NCBI GenBank assembly: GCA_020845635.1
Contig: JADLFI010000037.1
Span: forward strand, 124,001 to 188,000
Length of the DNA: 64,000 bases
Origin: Bacteroidia bacterium
Lineage (GTDB): Bacteria; Bacteroidota; Bacteroidia; UBA4408
Direction: 5' to 3'
Shown: positions 15,341 through 26,177 of the stretch, piece by piece
How the letters are laid out: every line of letters begins with the position of its first letter
How positions within the stretch are numbered: the stretch's first letter is position 1
Program-made: the position numbers and the translations under genes
Notes under the pieces: model-generated
Databases searched by the model: none
Told to the model about the DNA's origin: nothing
What the model saw: the letters and a program-made list of their open reading frames with translations, nothing else

Positions 15341-18300
15341 TTAAGAATCTTTATAATTATTATCGTCTTGCAGTTTAAGTTTAATCTCTTTCAATCTTTG
15401 TTGTTTCTTTGGCTCTCTTCGCGTTTTGTTTGTTTGTGTAAAATACTGATGATTTTCAAGAAAAGGCACTTGCATTAAGTCCCAATCTTTGTCATTATTA
15501 ATTTTACCAAACTCTATCAGTTCGCGTTTTAAAGAATCTGAAATTTCATAAAAATCATCACGTCCGAGGTAATCTAAATCTGCATCGCACATAATCATTT
15601 CAAGATGAGTTTTAGGATTTTGAGGCATTTGAGTTGCCATAATTATACCTTCAATAATATCTATTTGCTGCTCAGTATATCCGTACTTTGGTAATATTTC
15701 ACGGGCATAGCCTACGCCTATACGTTCGTTCTTAGTGTACTCCTGAACAAATCCGGCATCATGAAAAAGAGCCGCTGTTTTTAATAAAAATAAATCTTCG
15801 CCATCTACTCCTTCTTCGCGGGCTATATCTTCGGCAGCCCGAGTAACATCAAGAGTATGGTGAATACCGTGATAATACAAACCTTCCGGTAATTTATCGG
15901 TAAGTAATTTAATAATTCTTGTTTCCGATTTTTTATAATTAAACTTCTCGATAAGCACTTGCGAAAGTGTTTTATAGAATAGTTCATTAGGTATAACTCC
16001 CTCACCATCTAACGAAAGATGAGGCTTTATTCCATCAACAAAAAACATTTCAATTTCGCCTTTATTTTTGGCAGCAATCTTTCCCCGTTTTGTGACATCA
16101 AAAAAGTCTTTCACATAATCATAAGTAGCTCTGGTAATATTAATCTTTCCGGCTTCGCCACTAGTTTCGGTACGACTCGCGGTATTAACCGTATCGCCCC
16201 ATATATCAAAAGCAAATTTTGTTTTGCCTATAACACCTGCAATAATTTCACCTGAATTAATTCCTATTCTTACTTTCCAATCATATCTAACACCATCTAT
16301 TTCAATAAAGGCATTCTTCATGTAATTCTGTATTTCAAGGGCAGCGAGTACTGACTCAATAGGATTACTTTTGTTTCTGATAGGGATTCCTCCGGCACAC
16401 ATATATGAATCACCTATGGTCTTGATTCGCTCTAAGTTATATTTTACCGCTATTTCATCAAAGGCACTGAAATATTTATTTAATTCATCAATAAGTTGCT
16501 GTGGTCTTAGTTTTTCGGCAACTTTGGTAAACCCCTGAAAATCGGCAAACATTACAGTACACAAACTATAATTTCGAGGTCTTGAAAACCCTTTATTCAT
16601 CAACTCTTCAGCCGTTTCTTTCGGCAATATACTAAGAACAAGGCTTTCTGTTCTTTTCTTTTGCTCTTCTAACAATGCTTTTTGTTTCTCAATTTCATCT
16701 TTTTGTTTTATAACAGTGGCAGTTCGTTCATTAATTATATTTTCAAGAAACCGTTTTTGTTTTAAAGTACGATTGGCTTTTTGCTTAGTATAGTAATATA
16801 TAGTTGCAATAACACAAAGAGTCATAAAAATTCTAAACCACCATGTTTTCCAAAATGGAGGTGTAATTATAATATCAATCATAGCAGGAGTAGAACCCCA
16901 TACCCCATCAGAGTTAGAGCCTATAACTTTAAAAACATAATGACCAGGTTCTAAATTAGTGTAAAAGGCTTGGTTTTGTTTACCTACATAATTCCAGTTT
17001 TCGTCAAGTCCTTCCATCATATACTTAAACTCGTTATTCTGAGGTGATGAGAAATACATTGCTGCAAACTCAAATGAAAAAAAGTTTTGTTTATATGACA
17101 ATACTATTTGCTGTGTGTATGAAATGCTTTTATGTAATGGTTTATCCTTGAAAGAATCAATCGGTTTATTAAAAATTTTTAAGGCAGTAATTACAACACG
17201 TGGAGCAACAGTATCTAATTTTATTTTACTAGGATTAAACTCATTAAACCCTTCAACTCCGCCAAAATATAAATTTCCGTCTTGGGCTTTATAAGCCGAT
17301 CCACTATTAAACTCATTGCTTTGTAATCCATCGTTTTCATAATAACTTATAAGTGTGGTGTCGTTTAGATTAAACTTGAGTAAACCATTATTAGAGCTGC
17401 ACCAAAGATTATTATTTTCGGGCAAAATGCTATAAATGGTATTACCCTGCATATTACTAAAAATAGGTAATCTATCTGTTTTTCCGGTATTGATATCGAA
17501 TTTATTGATACCACCACCATAGGTTCCCAGCCATAGTTTTCCTTTTTCAGTTTGAGCAATGCTTAGTATATTATTGTTTGAAATACTATTCTCATCATTA
17601 GGTTTAAAGAAATATCGTTTAAAAATAATTTTATCAGTAATACCAGAAGTTGAACTTAAATAGCTAACCTTATTTATTCCGCCACCAAAAGTTCCAACCC
17701 ATATTGTGCCGTCCATATCTTCAAATATGGTACGAATCTCGTTATTGGAGATGGACATTTCATTGTTTTTGGCGTTTATAAAGTACTCTGTTTTACGGTT
17801 AAATAAACTTATTTTAATTAAGCCTTCTTTGGTGCCAACCCATAAATTGTCTTTTGAATCTTTTTTTAAACAAAGAATAAATTTATCTTTCAATAGGTCA
17901 GTATGAGAACTCCCAATTTTAAATGATTTAATCTTTCGGCTAAGCACATTATACTCATATAATCCCTGTTCGCATCCTACCAGTAAGGTTTGCTCAGATA
18001 TCCGTTCAAAACATGTAACTGATGTTGCATCTAATTTATTATAGGAATATACCGGTAGTGAAAAGTAATCTCCCGACTCTTTATTATATACAGTAAATCC
18101 AACATCATTCCCAATATATATATCATTATTGGTTTCATCTACATAAATACCCCAAACATTATTTGTAATTTCTTTTTGATTAAAGTGAATGCGTGGTGAA
18201 TAAAGTTTAAACTTATTGTGCTGTCTGTTAAATTTATTAATTCCTGACTCTGTTCCTATCCAAATTGTTCCGGTGTTATCCTCAAAAACACAATTAGTTT

Positions 18301-19303
18301 TATTGCTACTAATTCCTTTTTTATTTTCAGCGGAATATTGCAAACGACTAAATTTTTGAGTTTTACTATTGTACTTGTTTAGGCCTCCAAAAGTAGCGAG
18401 CCAAATATTTCCTGAGTAATCTTTATAAATATCATTAATAATATTATTGCTTAATCCGTTTTGCCGGTATATGTTATGTTGTATGGTCTCGGCTTGTTTT
18501 TTGTTTTTATTAAAAACGGCAAGACCCTTATCGGTTCCAAGCCATAGAGTATTGTCATCAAATTCGAAAACCGAAAAAATACAATTGCTTTTTAATCCGG
18601 TAGTGTTATTGCTTAAGTATTGCGCTGAAGTATTATTGTGTAAATTATATGCAATAAGCCCTTGATTATTTGTACCTATCCATAATGTTTGATTTTGATC
18701 AACTATAATGGATTGCAATATGCTGTTTTGCAACAACATATTAATATCAATTAATTGTAATTGAGCATCTTTTTCATACAGATTAATTTTGCAAAGTCCT
18801 ATGTTGGAAATAGTAGCATATAATACATTTTTATATATATACAGAGCTGAGAATTTTTGTTTTAATTCGCTGCCTCTGTGATGAAGTTCGTAATGTAAAA
18901 ATTGTTCAGTGGAGGGGTCAAATTTATTTAATCCATTATCGGTAGCCAACCAAATATTACCTGAAGTGTCAACCGCTATATCATGTATATAGCTATTTGA
19001 AATGCTGTTATTCTTCTTGGGATTATTTCTGTAAATTGAGAAATGATAGCCGTCAAACTTGTTCAATCCATCTTGCGTTCCTATCCAAATAAAACCAAGT
19101 TTGTCTTGAGCAATACAATTTACATTGCTTTGAGAAAGACCATCGCGTAGGCTTAGTTGCTCAAAAATATAATTTTCATTCTGCGCAAACAGTAACCCCG
19201 AACAGCTTACCAATATTAACGTGCACAGGAACGATAAAAACTGAAATTTAATTTTATATAACTGCAAAACTGTAAATGATATCCTAAAGCGGAATATTGC
19301 CAT
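15341..19303 (-). CDS. Propeller/Y_Y_Y sensor fused to class III adenylyl cyclase and HD phosphohydrolase domain
   Basis: 1320 residues. A signal anchor (about 20-41) leads into many two-component-type propeller repeats ([27 protein letters not shown] and relatives, about 45-690), then a Y_Y_Y domain (about 755-815), a membrane helix (about 818-840) and a coiled coil (about 850-900). Instead of a kinase, a class III nucleotide cyclase follows (about 911-1095): metal Asp921 and Asp965, adenine-selecting Lys961 and Asp1033, and Asn1040/Arg1044 (VNTASR) are all present, predicting cAMP synthesis. The C terminus (about 1110-1262) is an HD domain with His1145/His1149, His1181-Asp1182 and Asp1240. 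The first 20 bases overlap the carboxylase gene. The sensor is periplasmic, the catalytic parts cytoplasmic. The role of the HD domain is inferred. Confidence 0.88.
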   Translation of the reverse strand: MAIFRFRISFTVLQLYKIKFQFLSFLCTLILVSCSGLLFAQNENYIFEQLSLRDGLSQSNVNCIAQDKLGFIWIGTQDGLNKFDGYHFSIYRNNPKKNNSISNSYIHDIAVDTSGNIWLATDNGLNKFDPSTEQFLHYELHHRGSELKQKFSALYIYKNVLYATISNIGLCKINLYEKDAQLQLIDINMLLQNSILQSIIVDQNQTLWIGTNNQGLIAYNLHNNTSAQYLSNNTTGLKSNCIFSVFEFDDNTLWLGTDKGLAVFNKNKKQAETIQHNIYRQNGLSNNIINDIYKDYSGNIWLATFGGLNKYNSKTQKFSRLQYSAENKKGISSNKTNCVFEDNTGTIWIGTESGINKFNRQHNKFKLYSPRIHFNQKEITNNVWGIYVDETNNDIYIGNDVGFTVYNKESGDYFSLPVYSYNKLDATSVTCFERISEQTLLVGCEQGLYEYNVLSRKIKSFKIGSSHTDLLKDKFILCLKKDSKDNLWVGTKEGLIKISLFNRKTEYFINAKNNEMSISNNEIRTIFEDMDGTIWVGTFGGGINKVSYLSSTSGITDKIIFKRYFFKPNDENSISNNNILSIAQTEKGKLWLGTYGGGINKFDINTGKTDRLPIFSNMQGNTIYSILPENNNLWCSSNNGLLKFNLNDTTLISYYENDGLQSNEFNSGSAYKAQDGNLYFGGVEGFNEFNPSKIKLDTVAPRVVITALKIFNKPIDSFKDKPLHKSISYTQQIVLSYKQNFFSFEFAAMYFSSPQNNEFKYMMEGLDENWNYVGKQNQAFYTNLEPGHYVFKVIGSNSDGVWGSTPAMIDIIITPPFWKTWWFRIFMTLCVIATIYYYTKQKANRTLKQKRFLENIINERTATVIKQKDEIEKQKALLEEQKKRTESLVLSILPKETAEELMNKGFSRPRNYSLCTVMFADFQGFTKVAEKLRPQQLIDELNKYFSAFDEIAVKYNLERIKTIGDSYMCAGGIPIRNKSNPIESVLAALEIQNYMKNAFIEIDGVRYDWKVRIGINSGEIIAGVIGKTKFAFDIWGDTVNTASRTETSGEAGKINITRATYDYVKDFFDVTKRGKIAAKNKGEIEMFFVDGIKPHLSLDGEGVIPNELFYKTLSQVLIEKFNYKKSETRIIKLLTDKLPEGLYYHGIHHTLDVTRAAEDIAREEGVDGEDLFLLKTAALFHDAGFVQEYTKNERIGVGYAREILPKYGYTEQQIDIIEGIIMATQMPQNPKTHLEMIMCDADLDYLGRDDFYEISDSLKRELIEFGKINNDKDWDLMQVPFLENHQYFTQTNKTRREPKKQQRLKEIKLKLQDDNNYKDS

Positions 19304-20825
19304 GCTTTTTTCGAGGCATATTATCCACCTTATTTTTGAGCATATTAAAAGCTATAATCAATTTTTCACGTGTATCTTCAGGCATAATTACTTCATCAAT
19401 ATAACCTCTTTCGGCTGCCCTGTATGGATTTGCAAAATGCTCCATATATTCATTTTCTTTCTCTTTTAATTTGGCAGCAGGATCTTTGGCTTTTGATATT
19501 TCAGCCTTAAAAATAATTTCAGCTGCCCCTTTAGCACCCATAACAGCTATTTCGGCTGTAGGCCAGGCATAGTTCATATCGGCACCTATGTGCTTGCTGT
19601 TCATCACATCATAAGCTCCTCCATAAGCTTTGCGGGTAATTACCGTAACACGCGGTACTGTTGCTTCACAAAAAGCATAAAGCAATTTGGCTCCATTATT
19701 AATAATTCCGTTCCATTCCTGATCGGTACCCGGTAAAAATCCGGGAACGTCTTCAAATACCAGCAAAGGAATATTAAACGAATCGCAAAAGCGAACAAAG
19801 CGTGCAGCCTTGTTAGATGATTTAATATCGAGTACTCCGGCTAAAAAGGCAGGCTGATTAGCAACAATACCAATACTTTTTCCACCCAAACGAGCAAAGC
19901 CAACAACAATATTTTCGGCAAAGTTTTTATGCACCTCTAAAAACGAATCAGTATCTATTACCTCATTAATTACATCGCGCATATCGTAAGGCTGATTAGC
20001 ATTTTCAGGAACAATTGAATTTAATTTAGGGCGTTTTTCGTTCGCTTTTTCGTACGGAATAACAGGAGCCTCTTCTTCGCAGTTTTGTGGCATATAGCTC
20101 AAGAGTGCTTTAATGTTGTTGATACATTCTATTTCATTAGCACACGAAAAATGTGTTACTCCTGATTTGGAACTATGTGCCGAGGCACCTCCCAACTCTT
20201 CGCTGCTTACTTCTTCGTGTGTAACAGTTTTAACCACATTAGGACCGGTTACAAACATATATGAGGTATTTTCAACCATCATAATAAAATCAGTTATGGC
20301 AGGTGAATACACTGCACCTCCGGCACATGGCCCCATTATGGCCGATAATTGCGGGATTACACCTGATGCACGGGTGTTTCTGTAAAATATATCGGCATAA
20401 CCACCTAATGATACTACCCCTTCTTGAATACGTGCACCACCGCTATCATTAAGACCTATAACCGGTGCACCGTTTTGCATAGCCAAATCCATAATACGGC
20501 AAATTTTTTCGGCATGAGTTTCGCTTAAAGAGCCACCAAAAACCGTAAAATCTTGCGAAAAAACATATACTAATCTTCCGTTAATTGTTCCATATCCTAC
20601 TACTACTCCATCTCCTAAATATTTCTCACGTTCAAGACCAAACTCGGTTGAACGATGTGTTACCATCATCCCAATTTCCTGAAAACTATTCTCATCTAAC
20701 AAGAAATGTAAGCGCTCACGTGCAGTAAGTTTTCCTTTTTTATGTTGTGATGCTATACGTGCCTCGCCTCCACCAAGCTCTGCCAATTTTATTTTTTCCT
20801 GCAGTAGTTCTATTGCTTTACTCAT
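19284..20825 (-). CDS. Acyl-CoA carboxylase carboxyltransferase (beta) subunit, propionyl-CoA type
   Basis: 513 residues. The [19 protein letters not shown] opening, [41 protein letters not shown] and [14 protein letters not shown] segments are those of the PccB/methylmalonyl-CoA decarboxylase 12S family. The two oxyanion-hole glycine motifs ([11 protein letters not shown] and the later [10 protein letters not shown]) are intact. With a biotinylated alpha subunit, which is not in this window, it would carboxylate propionyl-CoA or a similar acyl-CoA. It is the first gene of a leftward unit whose second gene (the cyclase) overlaps it by 20 bases. pccB would be the natural symbol but substrate choice is not proven. 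Confidence 0.9.
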   Translation of the reverse strand: MSKAIELLQEKIKLAELGGGEARIASQHKKGKLTARERLHFLLDENSFQEIGMMVTHRSTEFGLEREKYLGDGVVVGYGTINGRLVYVFSQDFTVFGGSLSETHAEKICRIMDLAMQNGAPVIGLNDSGGARIQEGVVSLGGYADIFYRNTRASGVIPQLSAIMGPCAGGAVYSPAITDFIMMVENTSYMFVTGPNVVKTVTHEEVSSEELGGASAHSSKSGVTHFSCANEIECINNIKALLSYMPQNCEEEAPVIPYEKANEKRPKLNSIVPENANQPYDMRDVINEVIDTDSFLEVHKNFAENIVVGFARLGGKSIGIVANQPAFLAGVLDIKSSNKAARFVRFCDSFNIPLLVFEDVPGFLPGTDQEWNGIINNGAKLLYAFCEATVPRVTVITRKAYGGAYDVMNSKHIGADMNYAWPTAEIAVMGAKGAAEIIFKAEISKAKDPAAKLKEKENEYMEHFANPYRAAERGYIDEVIMPEDTREKLIIAFNMLKNKVDNMPRKKHGNIPL

Positions 20826-20888
20826 ATTTTATTTTGCTGTGTTTTTTTATAATACAATATTATTATTTAATTTTATAATTCCATAAAT

Positions 20889-21596
20889 TTATTCAATAGT
20901 CCAAGTAACCATTACTTCTTCTTTCTTTACTATTTCTTCCGGTGTATATCCTTGCAAGTCTAACATTCCATCACCTGCATGCATTGCGTAGTTCTTCCCG
21001 GTATATTCGGGATAAATATCAATATTAGATACGTAATCAACAGAAGAAACTCCTTTTAACTTCACGCCTAATTCTTTAGCCAATAAATTAGACTTATTTT
21101 TAGCATCTTTAACCGCTTGAGCTATAAGTTTCTCAGAGGTTTGTAATTTTAAGGAATCTGATAACCCAAACTCAAAACTTAAATTATAATCACTCCTACT
21201 TTTTGTAATATTATTCAAAATTTTCACAACTTGTTCTTTAGAAAATTTGAATTTTACTTTTATACTTTGATTAGCCACATATCCACTGTCTTTGGTATAT
21301 TCATCACGATACAAAACATTTTTACTAACCGTGAAGTTAGAGGTAAGCATATCGGTATCTTTAAAGCCCGAAGCTTTTATCTGCTTTCCTATTTCCTTTA
21401 CTTTCTGGTCGAGACCTATGATTGCCAAATTGGGATCTAAACCTATATAACTGATGGCTAAATAAAGTGTACATTCGTCCGGTGTAACTTTGGTTGTTGC
21501 ACTTCCTTGAACTTTAATTATTGAACTTGTTTTAATATCCTGCGAATAAACCGATGAATAGAAAACTATCAACATTAATAAAATTATATTTTTCAT
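20889..21596 (-). CDS. SIMPL (DUF541) domain exported protein
   Basis: 235 residues with a signal peptide ending near VYSQD. The mature part shows the SIMPL pattern: IIKVQGSATTKVTPDECTLYLAI at the start, KDTDMLTSNFTVSKN, and a SEKLIAQAVKDAKNKSNLLAKELG helix. SIMPL proteins are periplasmic or surface and poorly understood (the family includes BP26/YggE, with proposed stress-related roles). It follows a lipoprotein gene by 18 bases and is probably cotranscribed with it. Confidence 0.88.
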   Translation of the reverse strand: MKNIILLMLIVFYSSVYSQDIKTSSIIKVQGSATTKVTPDECTLYLAISYIGLDPNLAIIGLDQKVKEIGKQIKASGFKDTDMLTSNFTVSKNVLYRDEYTKDSGYVANQSIKVKFKFSKEQVVKILNNITKSRSDYNLSFEFGLSDSLKLQTSEKLIAQAVKDAKNKSNLLAKELGVKLKGVSSVDYVSNIDIYPEYTGKNYAMHAGDGMLDLQGYTPEEIVKKEEVMVTWTIE

Positions 21597-21614
21597 AGTG
21601 GTTGTTTTTTATGA

Positions 21615-22508
21615 TTATTTTGATTGCGATGCTTTGCCTATATTAAAATTTATTCCAAGTCCGGGAATAAAAGTAAATCCCTTTAATTTGGTGGTATTTC
21701 CATTGAGTAAATGATACTCTCCGTAGTTTTGGTAGAACATGGATAGAGAAGGTAACAAGTACACATACTTATAGCCCAGTTTTAAGTTAGCAAATAAACC
21801 AAAAGACATATACTCTTGTTTATATTTCTGAGCCTCAAGTTTTGTTTTATCAATATTGTAAATGTCAATAGGTGTGGTGCTATAGTTAATAATAGAGTAA
21901 TTGACCGCGCCACCTATGGATAAGGCCCCAAATTTTTCTTCATTGCCAATAGAATAACTAAAGATAAGAGGTAATAAAAAATCCTGTCGTTTAAAATTAT
22001 AACCCAACCTACTTTGAATTTTGCCCAAAATTGAAGGTAATGACTGACTTTGCGTAGTATATTGAAGAGCAACACTACCGTAAACTCTATGGGGAGTTTC
22101 AACATCAAATTTTCCGGTAGGGCCAAGAAACTGAAATTGTGTTTCAAGACCTTTGGCATTGCCGGAAATTTTAACGCCTGCATCCCATCGTTTTAATATT
22201 CCGTATTTTAAATAAAACTCATTGGCACTTTTTATAGGGTCAAGTTGATAGGCAACCGCTCCTTTATTAATATTCTCAAAGTTGGCATCAAAACTAATAC
22301 TATCTTTTTTTGCCAATGAATTTACATTATCAACCACAATATCTTTTAATAAAACAACTGTTTGGGTTGAAAAATTTAGCGAGTAATGATATCCACCTGC
22401 CACGTTCCCCTTAGGAGTAGTTTTTCCGGAGTTAATAATAGTTCGTGGGGCGGTACAAGAAACCGTTGAGACAATAATAAAAATAAAAAAGAAAGGACGA
22501 AGACGCAT
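21615..22508 (-). CDS. Predicted outer-membrane beta-barrel lipoprotein of unknown function
   Basis: 297 residues. The N terminus is a lipoprotein signal with candidate lipobox VSTVSC (Cys18). The mature chain is rich in alternating strands ending in aromatic residues (YGSVALQYTT, LLPLIFSYSIG, SFGLFANLKLGYKYVYLLPSLSMFYQNYG), as expected for a small outer-membrane barrel, and finishes with GLGINFNIG. I do not recognise a specific family. It sits upstream of the SIMPL gene in the same direction. Confidence 0.65.
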   Translation of the reverse strand: MRLRPFFFIFIIVSTVSCTAPRTIINSGKTTPKGNVAGGYHYSLNFSTQTVVLLKDIVVDNVNSLAKKDSISFDANFENINKGAVAYQLDPIKSANEFYLKYGILKRWDAGVKISGNAKGLETQFQFLGPTGKFDVETPHRVYGSVALQYTTQSQSLPSILGKIQSRLGYNFKRQDFLLPLIFSYSIGNEEKFGALSIGGAVNYSIINYSTTPIDIYNIDKTKLEAQKYKQEYMSFGLFANLKLGYKYVYLLPSLSMFYQNYGEYHLLNGNTTKLKGFTFIPGLGINFNIGKASQSK

Positions 22509-22636
22509 ATTATAATTTTCAACAAATTACGGAAAAAATATGCATATTTTCTTGAATTATAACACTATTTTGAAAATAATTGTGCTATTTCAAATCGTCA
22601 AAATGATAGTTTAACAAGCGAGGTTTTAATTCCCAA

Positions 22637-25009
22637 TTATAGTTTTGTTACATATTGCAGCATCCAAAGCCGTGGAGGTTGTAAATCACCCGGTCTGCCC
22701 ATATTTTCAGCATTCATCAAATTATTGACAATGAGTGAAATTTTATGATTTTGATTAATTCTATAACCCACTCTAAGATCGAAATAAAGATTTCCGGCAT
22801 TGTGAATTTTTCGGTATCTCTCTAATCCGGGCAGTATAGTAGGACCACCCGTTGCCCCCGGGATAATAAAACTGAAAACCGGTTTTTCAAAGCTCTCGTC
22901 AATATTAATAATATGGCTATTGTAGCGTGAACTTAGGCCTATAAATGCACTTTTATAATCTACCTCAATATCGGCTTTAACATTGTGAAAGAACCGATAT
23001 TTGAGTACATTGGCATGCGCCCCTTTGATAGTATCTAAATTAGGATTGTAATTTAAATTAATAGGTTGTGTGTATGTATAACCGGCAAACACACTTAATC
23101 CAAATTCGCCAATATTGCCATTACCCATTAATGAGGTTTCAATACCATTAATTTGTGCATTGCTGATATTAATTGATTTAAAGCCTAAATACTTTAACTT
23201 ATTGAATAAATATTGTTGATACTCCACTGAAACTGTATCAGGAAAATAAATGCCGAACGCAAATTCCATCATATTTCTATAGGTAGTGGTAAAAGCTGCT
23301 ACATCAAATAAACCATTCCATTTTCCAATTTTAAATCCTTGCTTAATGCCCAATTCGGCACTTATTCCTGTTTCGGCTTCCAATTTTGAATTTGGGAATA
23401 TGGTTAAAGCGCCAACACTTGTTTTTACAAATTTTTCGGCTACGGTAGGAAATCTGTATCCTTGCCCAAATGAGGCTCTGATAAAGGTATATTCAAATAG
23501 TTTGTAATTTAACCCAAACCGGAAAACAGGGCGCATTTTCATATTTTTAAGTAGGGTTATAGTATCTTTCTTAGTGTATAAATTAACATCCGAAATACTT
23601 TCTTCTTTATCAATCCTAAAATACTCGCCTCTTATGCCCAATGATAGAGAAAGTCGGTCAAAAAAGTTTTTATCAATCTGTGCGTATAAAGCTAAATTAA
23701 CTCCCGAATGAAAACCATACAGGGAATCGGAAATTACAACAGTACGTGTACTTACCAAACCAGCATTTATAGCCCCGTTTTTTCTTAGATTATGATGGTA
23801 TTGATACTCTCCATAGTATAATTCACCAATTGATTCCTGGTTGGTATTATTGGTATTGGTGGTATTAAAATATCGCGTTCTAATAGTGTGCTTATCACCG
23901 TTGGGGGCATAATAATAAACAAAAGGGTCAAAATTGCTTCGGGTTGTTACGTAATCGCTTAATGTTCCGGCCTGCGGAATATATGCACCTGAATCGGCAT
24001 CCTGCCATAACAGAAACAAACTACCTACTGTTTGCATGGCATTACTATTTAGTCCCATTGCCAAACCTTTTACTTTCTTAAAATTATATTTAACATTGAT
24101 GTTAAACCTTCCTCTCATTTCTGTCTCGCCTTTTCTGTATCCCTCATCATTAAATACATTTCCAGAGGCAACTAAATCAATATTATTTATCTTTTGAGCA
24201 TGAAAAAAACTTGAACCATTTGTGGTTGGATTTCCTTTCCACCATTTTAGATTTCCTCTTATGGGGTTGTCATAAATTCCGGCAAAAAAAGTAATTCTTG
24301 TTTCCGGTTTCTCTTTAGGATAAGAGGTACGTATATTGATTACCCCATTTAATGCCGAAGAACCAAACAAAGCACTGCTGGCTCCTTTAATAATTTCAAT
24401 TTGTTCTAAATTCTCTATAGGCAAATAACTCCATTTAATATCACCGGCATCAGCACTTAACATAGGCATTTCATCTACACACATTAGCACCCTGCTACCT
24501 GCTCCATAACTAAAACCGCTTCCACCTCTTATGCTTACCTGCCCATCAGTAATAGTTAAACCGGGTGCTTGGTCAATAACTGTTTCAAGATTTACGGTAT
24601 TCTTGCTTTCTACCAGTTTGGGTTTTAATACATCCATAGAAACCGTAATATCACTCAACTTTTGTTCGTACTTTCCGGCTGAGACCACTACTTGATCAAG
24701 CTCCTTCACACTTTTTCCAAGCTTAAAATTAAACTCTTTAGCAGAAGCACTTACGTTAATGGTGGTATTTAATGCTTTATACCCTAATAATGAAATATTG
24801 ACATTATATTGACCTTCAGGAAGCGGTATTTTATAAAACCCATCAAGGTCGGTATTGGTAATTTTATTGTTGGTAAATTTTATAACAGCCCCCACCAATG
24901 GTTCATTATTTTCTGAATCGCTAATTTTTCCGCTAATATTCAGGTCTTGGGCATATAAAAATAAGGTAAAAGCCAGTTGAAACAGAACAAGGAATGTAAT
25001 TTTTTTCAT
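22637..25009 (-). CDS. TonB-dependent receptor
   Basis: 790 residues. A signal peptide (to about LYAQD) is followed by a carboxypeptidase-like regulatory domain (NISGKISDSENNEPLVGAV), a plug (about 105-230; VSIRGGSGFSYG, VLMCVDEMP, IEIIKGASSALFGSSALNGV) and a long beta barrel with the terminal VNNLMNAENMGRPGDLQPPR region. It imports an unknown ligand, powered by TonB. It is divergent from dprA with 56 bases between. The plug is of the standard catecholate/cobalamin-receptor type, unlike the shorter plug of the protein at 10128. Confidence 0.92.
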   Translation of the reverse strand: MKKITFLVLFQLAFTLFLYAQDLNISGKISDSENNEPLVGAVIKFTNNKITNTDLDGFYKIPLPEGQYNVNISLLGYKALNTTINVSASAKEFNFKLGKSVKELDQVVVSAGKYEQKLSDITVSMDVLKPKLVESKNTVNLETVIDQAPGLTITDGQVSIRGGSGFSYGAGSRVLMCVDEMPMLSADAGDIKWSYLPIENLEQIEIIKGASSALFGSSALNGVINIRTSYPKEKPETRITFFAGIYDNPIRGNLKWWKGNPTTNGSSFFHAQKINNIDLVASGNVFNDEGYRKGETEMRGRFNINVKYNFKKVKGLAMGLNSNAMQTVGSLFLLWQDADSGAYIPQAGTLSDYVTTRSNFDPFVYYYAPNGDKHTIRTRYFNTTNTNNTNQESIGELYYGEYQYHHNLRKNGAINAGLVSTRTVVISDSLYGFHSGVNLALYAQIDKNFFDRLSLSLGIRGEYFRIDKEESISDVNLYTKKDTITLLKNMKMRPVFRFGLNYKLFEYTFIRASFGQGYRFPTVAEKFVKTSVGALTIFPNSKLEAETGISAELGIKQGFKIGKWNGLFDVAAFTTTYRNMMEFAFGIYFPDTVSVEYQQYLFNKLKYLGFKSINISNAQINGIETSLMGNGNIGEFGLSVFAGYTYTQPINLNYNPNLDTIKGAHANVLKYRFFHNVKADIEVDYKSAFIGLSSRYNSHIINIDESFEKPVFSFIIPGATGGPTILPGLERYRKIHNAGNLYFDLRVGYRINQNHKISLIVNNLMNAENMGRPGDLQPPRLWMLQYVTKL

Positions 25010-25065
25010 ACACTTGTATTAAGAATGATTAATAGTAATTTAGCGAAAGTAAGTTTTTTTATAAA

Positions 25066-26163
25066 ATGTCGAATGATTTGTTGTATAAAATTGGTATTAC
25101 CTTGTTGGAAGGTGTGGGGGATATTAATGCCAAAAAACTTATTGCTTCATGCGGAAGTGCCGAAGCGGTATTTAAAGCAAAAAAAGAGCACTTGTTAAAA
25201 ATAGAAGGTATTGGGGAGTATATTGCCCAATCGGTGGTAAAACAAAAAGTATTGCAACGCGCAGAAACTGAGATTAAATTTATTACAAATAACAAAATTC
25301 GACCTGTTTTTTATTTAGATAATGAATACCCGCAACGATTAAAACAATGTACCGATGCTCCGGTAATGTTATATTACAAAGGAAATGCCAACCTGAATAA
25401 CAGAAAAATATTAAGCATAGTAGGAACAAGAAAGGCTACGGAATACGGTAAACAGTTTTGTGCTAAACTCATTACAGAGTTAAAACAATTTAACCCATTA
25501 ATTGTAAGCGGACTGGCCTATGGTATTGATATATGTGCGCATAAAGAAAGTTTGAAAAATGATATAGAAACAGTAGCCGTGGTAGCACATGGTTTGGATA
25601 TGATATATCCCGGACAACATAAAGCAACCTCCGAAAAAATGATTAAACAAGGTGGCATACTTACTGATTTTATAAGTGGAACCAAACCCGATAGGGAAAA
25701 CTTTCCAAAGCGAAACCGTATAGTAGCCGGTATGTGTGATGCTGTAATTGTTGTAGAGGCCGGCATAACCGGTGGTGCTTTAATTACAGCCGAAATAGCC
25801 AACTCCTACAGTCGTGATGTTTTTGCTCTTCCCGGAAGGGTTGGTGATGAATTTTCGGCAGGTTGCAACAAACTTATTAAAATTAATAAAGCTGCTTTAA
25901 TTGAATCGGTTGACGATATTGTATATTTACTGGGTTGGTTGCAAGAAGATATTAAAGCCAGTAGGCAAACCAAACTTTTTGTTGAGTTAAGTGATGAAGA
26001 ACAAACACTGGTTGATTACTTAAAAGATAAAGGCACACTGCCAATTGATGAATTATGTTACGCAACTAATATTCCAATGAGTAGGGCCGCATCTCTACTG
26101 CTCAATTTAGAGTTTAACGGAGTAATAAAATCTCTCCCCGGAAAAATGTATCAATTAAATTAA
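25066..26163 (+). CDS. dprA: DNA-processing protein DprA
   Basis: 365 residues, normal for the family. Residues about 1-65 resemble a helix-hairpin-helix region (LEGVGDINAKKLI, IEGIGEYIAQS). The Rossmann-like DprA core has SIVGTRKATEYGKQF, VSGLAYGID, NFPKRNRIVAG and GGALITAEIA; the C-terminal winged helix is about residues 300-365. DprA binds single-stranded DNA and loads RecA during natural transformation. It is the first gene of a dprA-paaI-paaY run. Firm assignment; competence of the host is not implied. Confidence 0.95.
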   Translation: MSNDLLYKIGITLLEGVGDINAKKLIASCGSAEAVFKAKKEHLLKIEGIGEYIAQSVVKQKVLQRAETEIKFITNNKIRPVFYLDNEYPQRLKQCTDAPVMLYYKGNANLNNRKILSIVGTRKATEYGKQFCAKLITELKQFNPLIVSGLAYGIDICAHKESLKNDIETVAVVAHGLDMIYPGQHKATSEKMIKQGGILTDFISGTKPDRENFPKRNRIVAGMCDAVIVVEAGITGGALITAEIANSYSRDVFALPGRVGDEFSAGCNKLIKINKAALIESVDDIVYLLGWLQEDIKASRQTKLFVELSDEEQTLVDYLKDKGTLPIDELCYATNIPMSRAASLLLNLEFNGVIKSLPGKMYQLN

Positions 26164-26177
26164 TTTATAAAACAAAG

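Noticed and set aside
15341-19303. Hybrid two-component system (propeller, kinase, receiver)
   Set aside because: The N-terminal half fits, but there is no kinase or receiver; the C-terminal half is a cyclase and an HD domain.
20113-20385. Open frame on the plus strand opposite the carboxylase gene (90 codons)
   Set aside because: It lies wholly inside a well-supported carboxylase gene on the other strand, has no family pattern and no promoter.
15341-20825. Anti-phage cyclic-nucleotide defence system (CBASS or Pycsar type)
   Set aside because: The cyclase is membrane-tethered behind a sensor, and no effector, ubiquitin-like or nuclease gene is adjacent.
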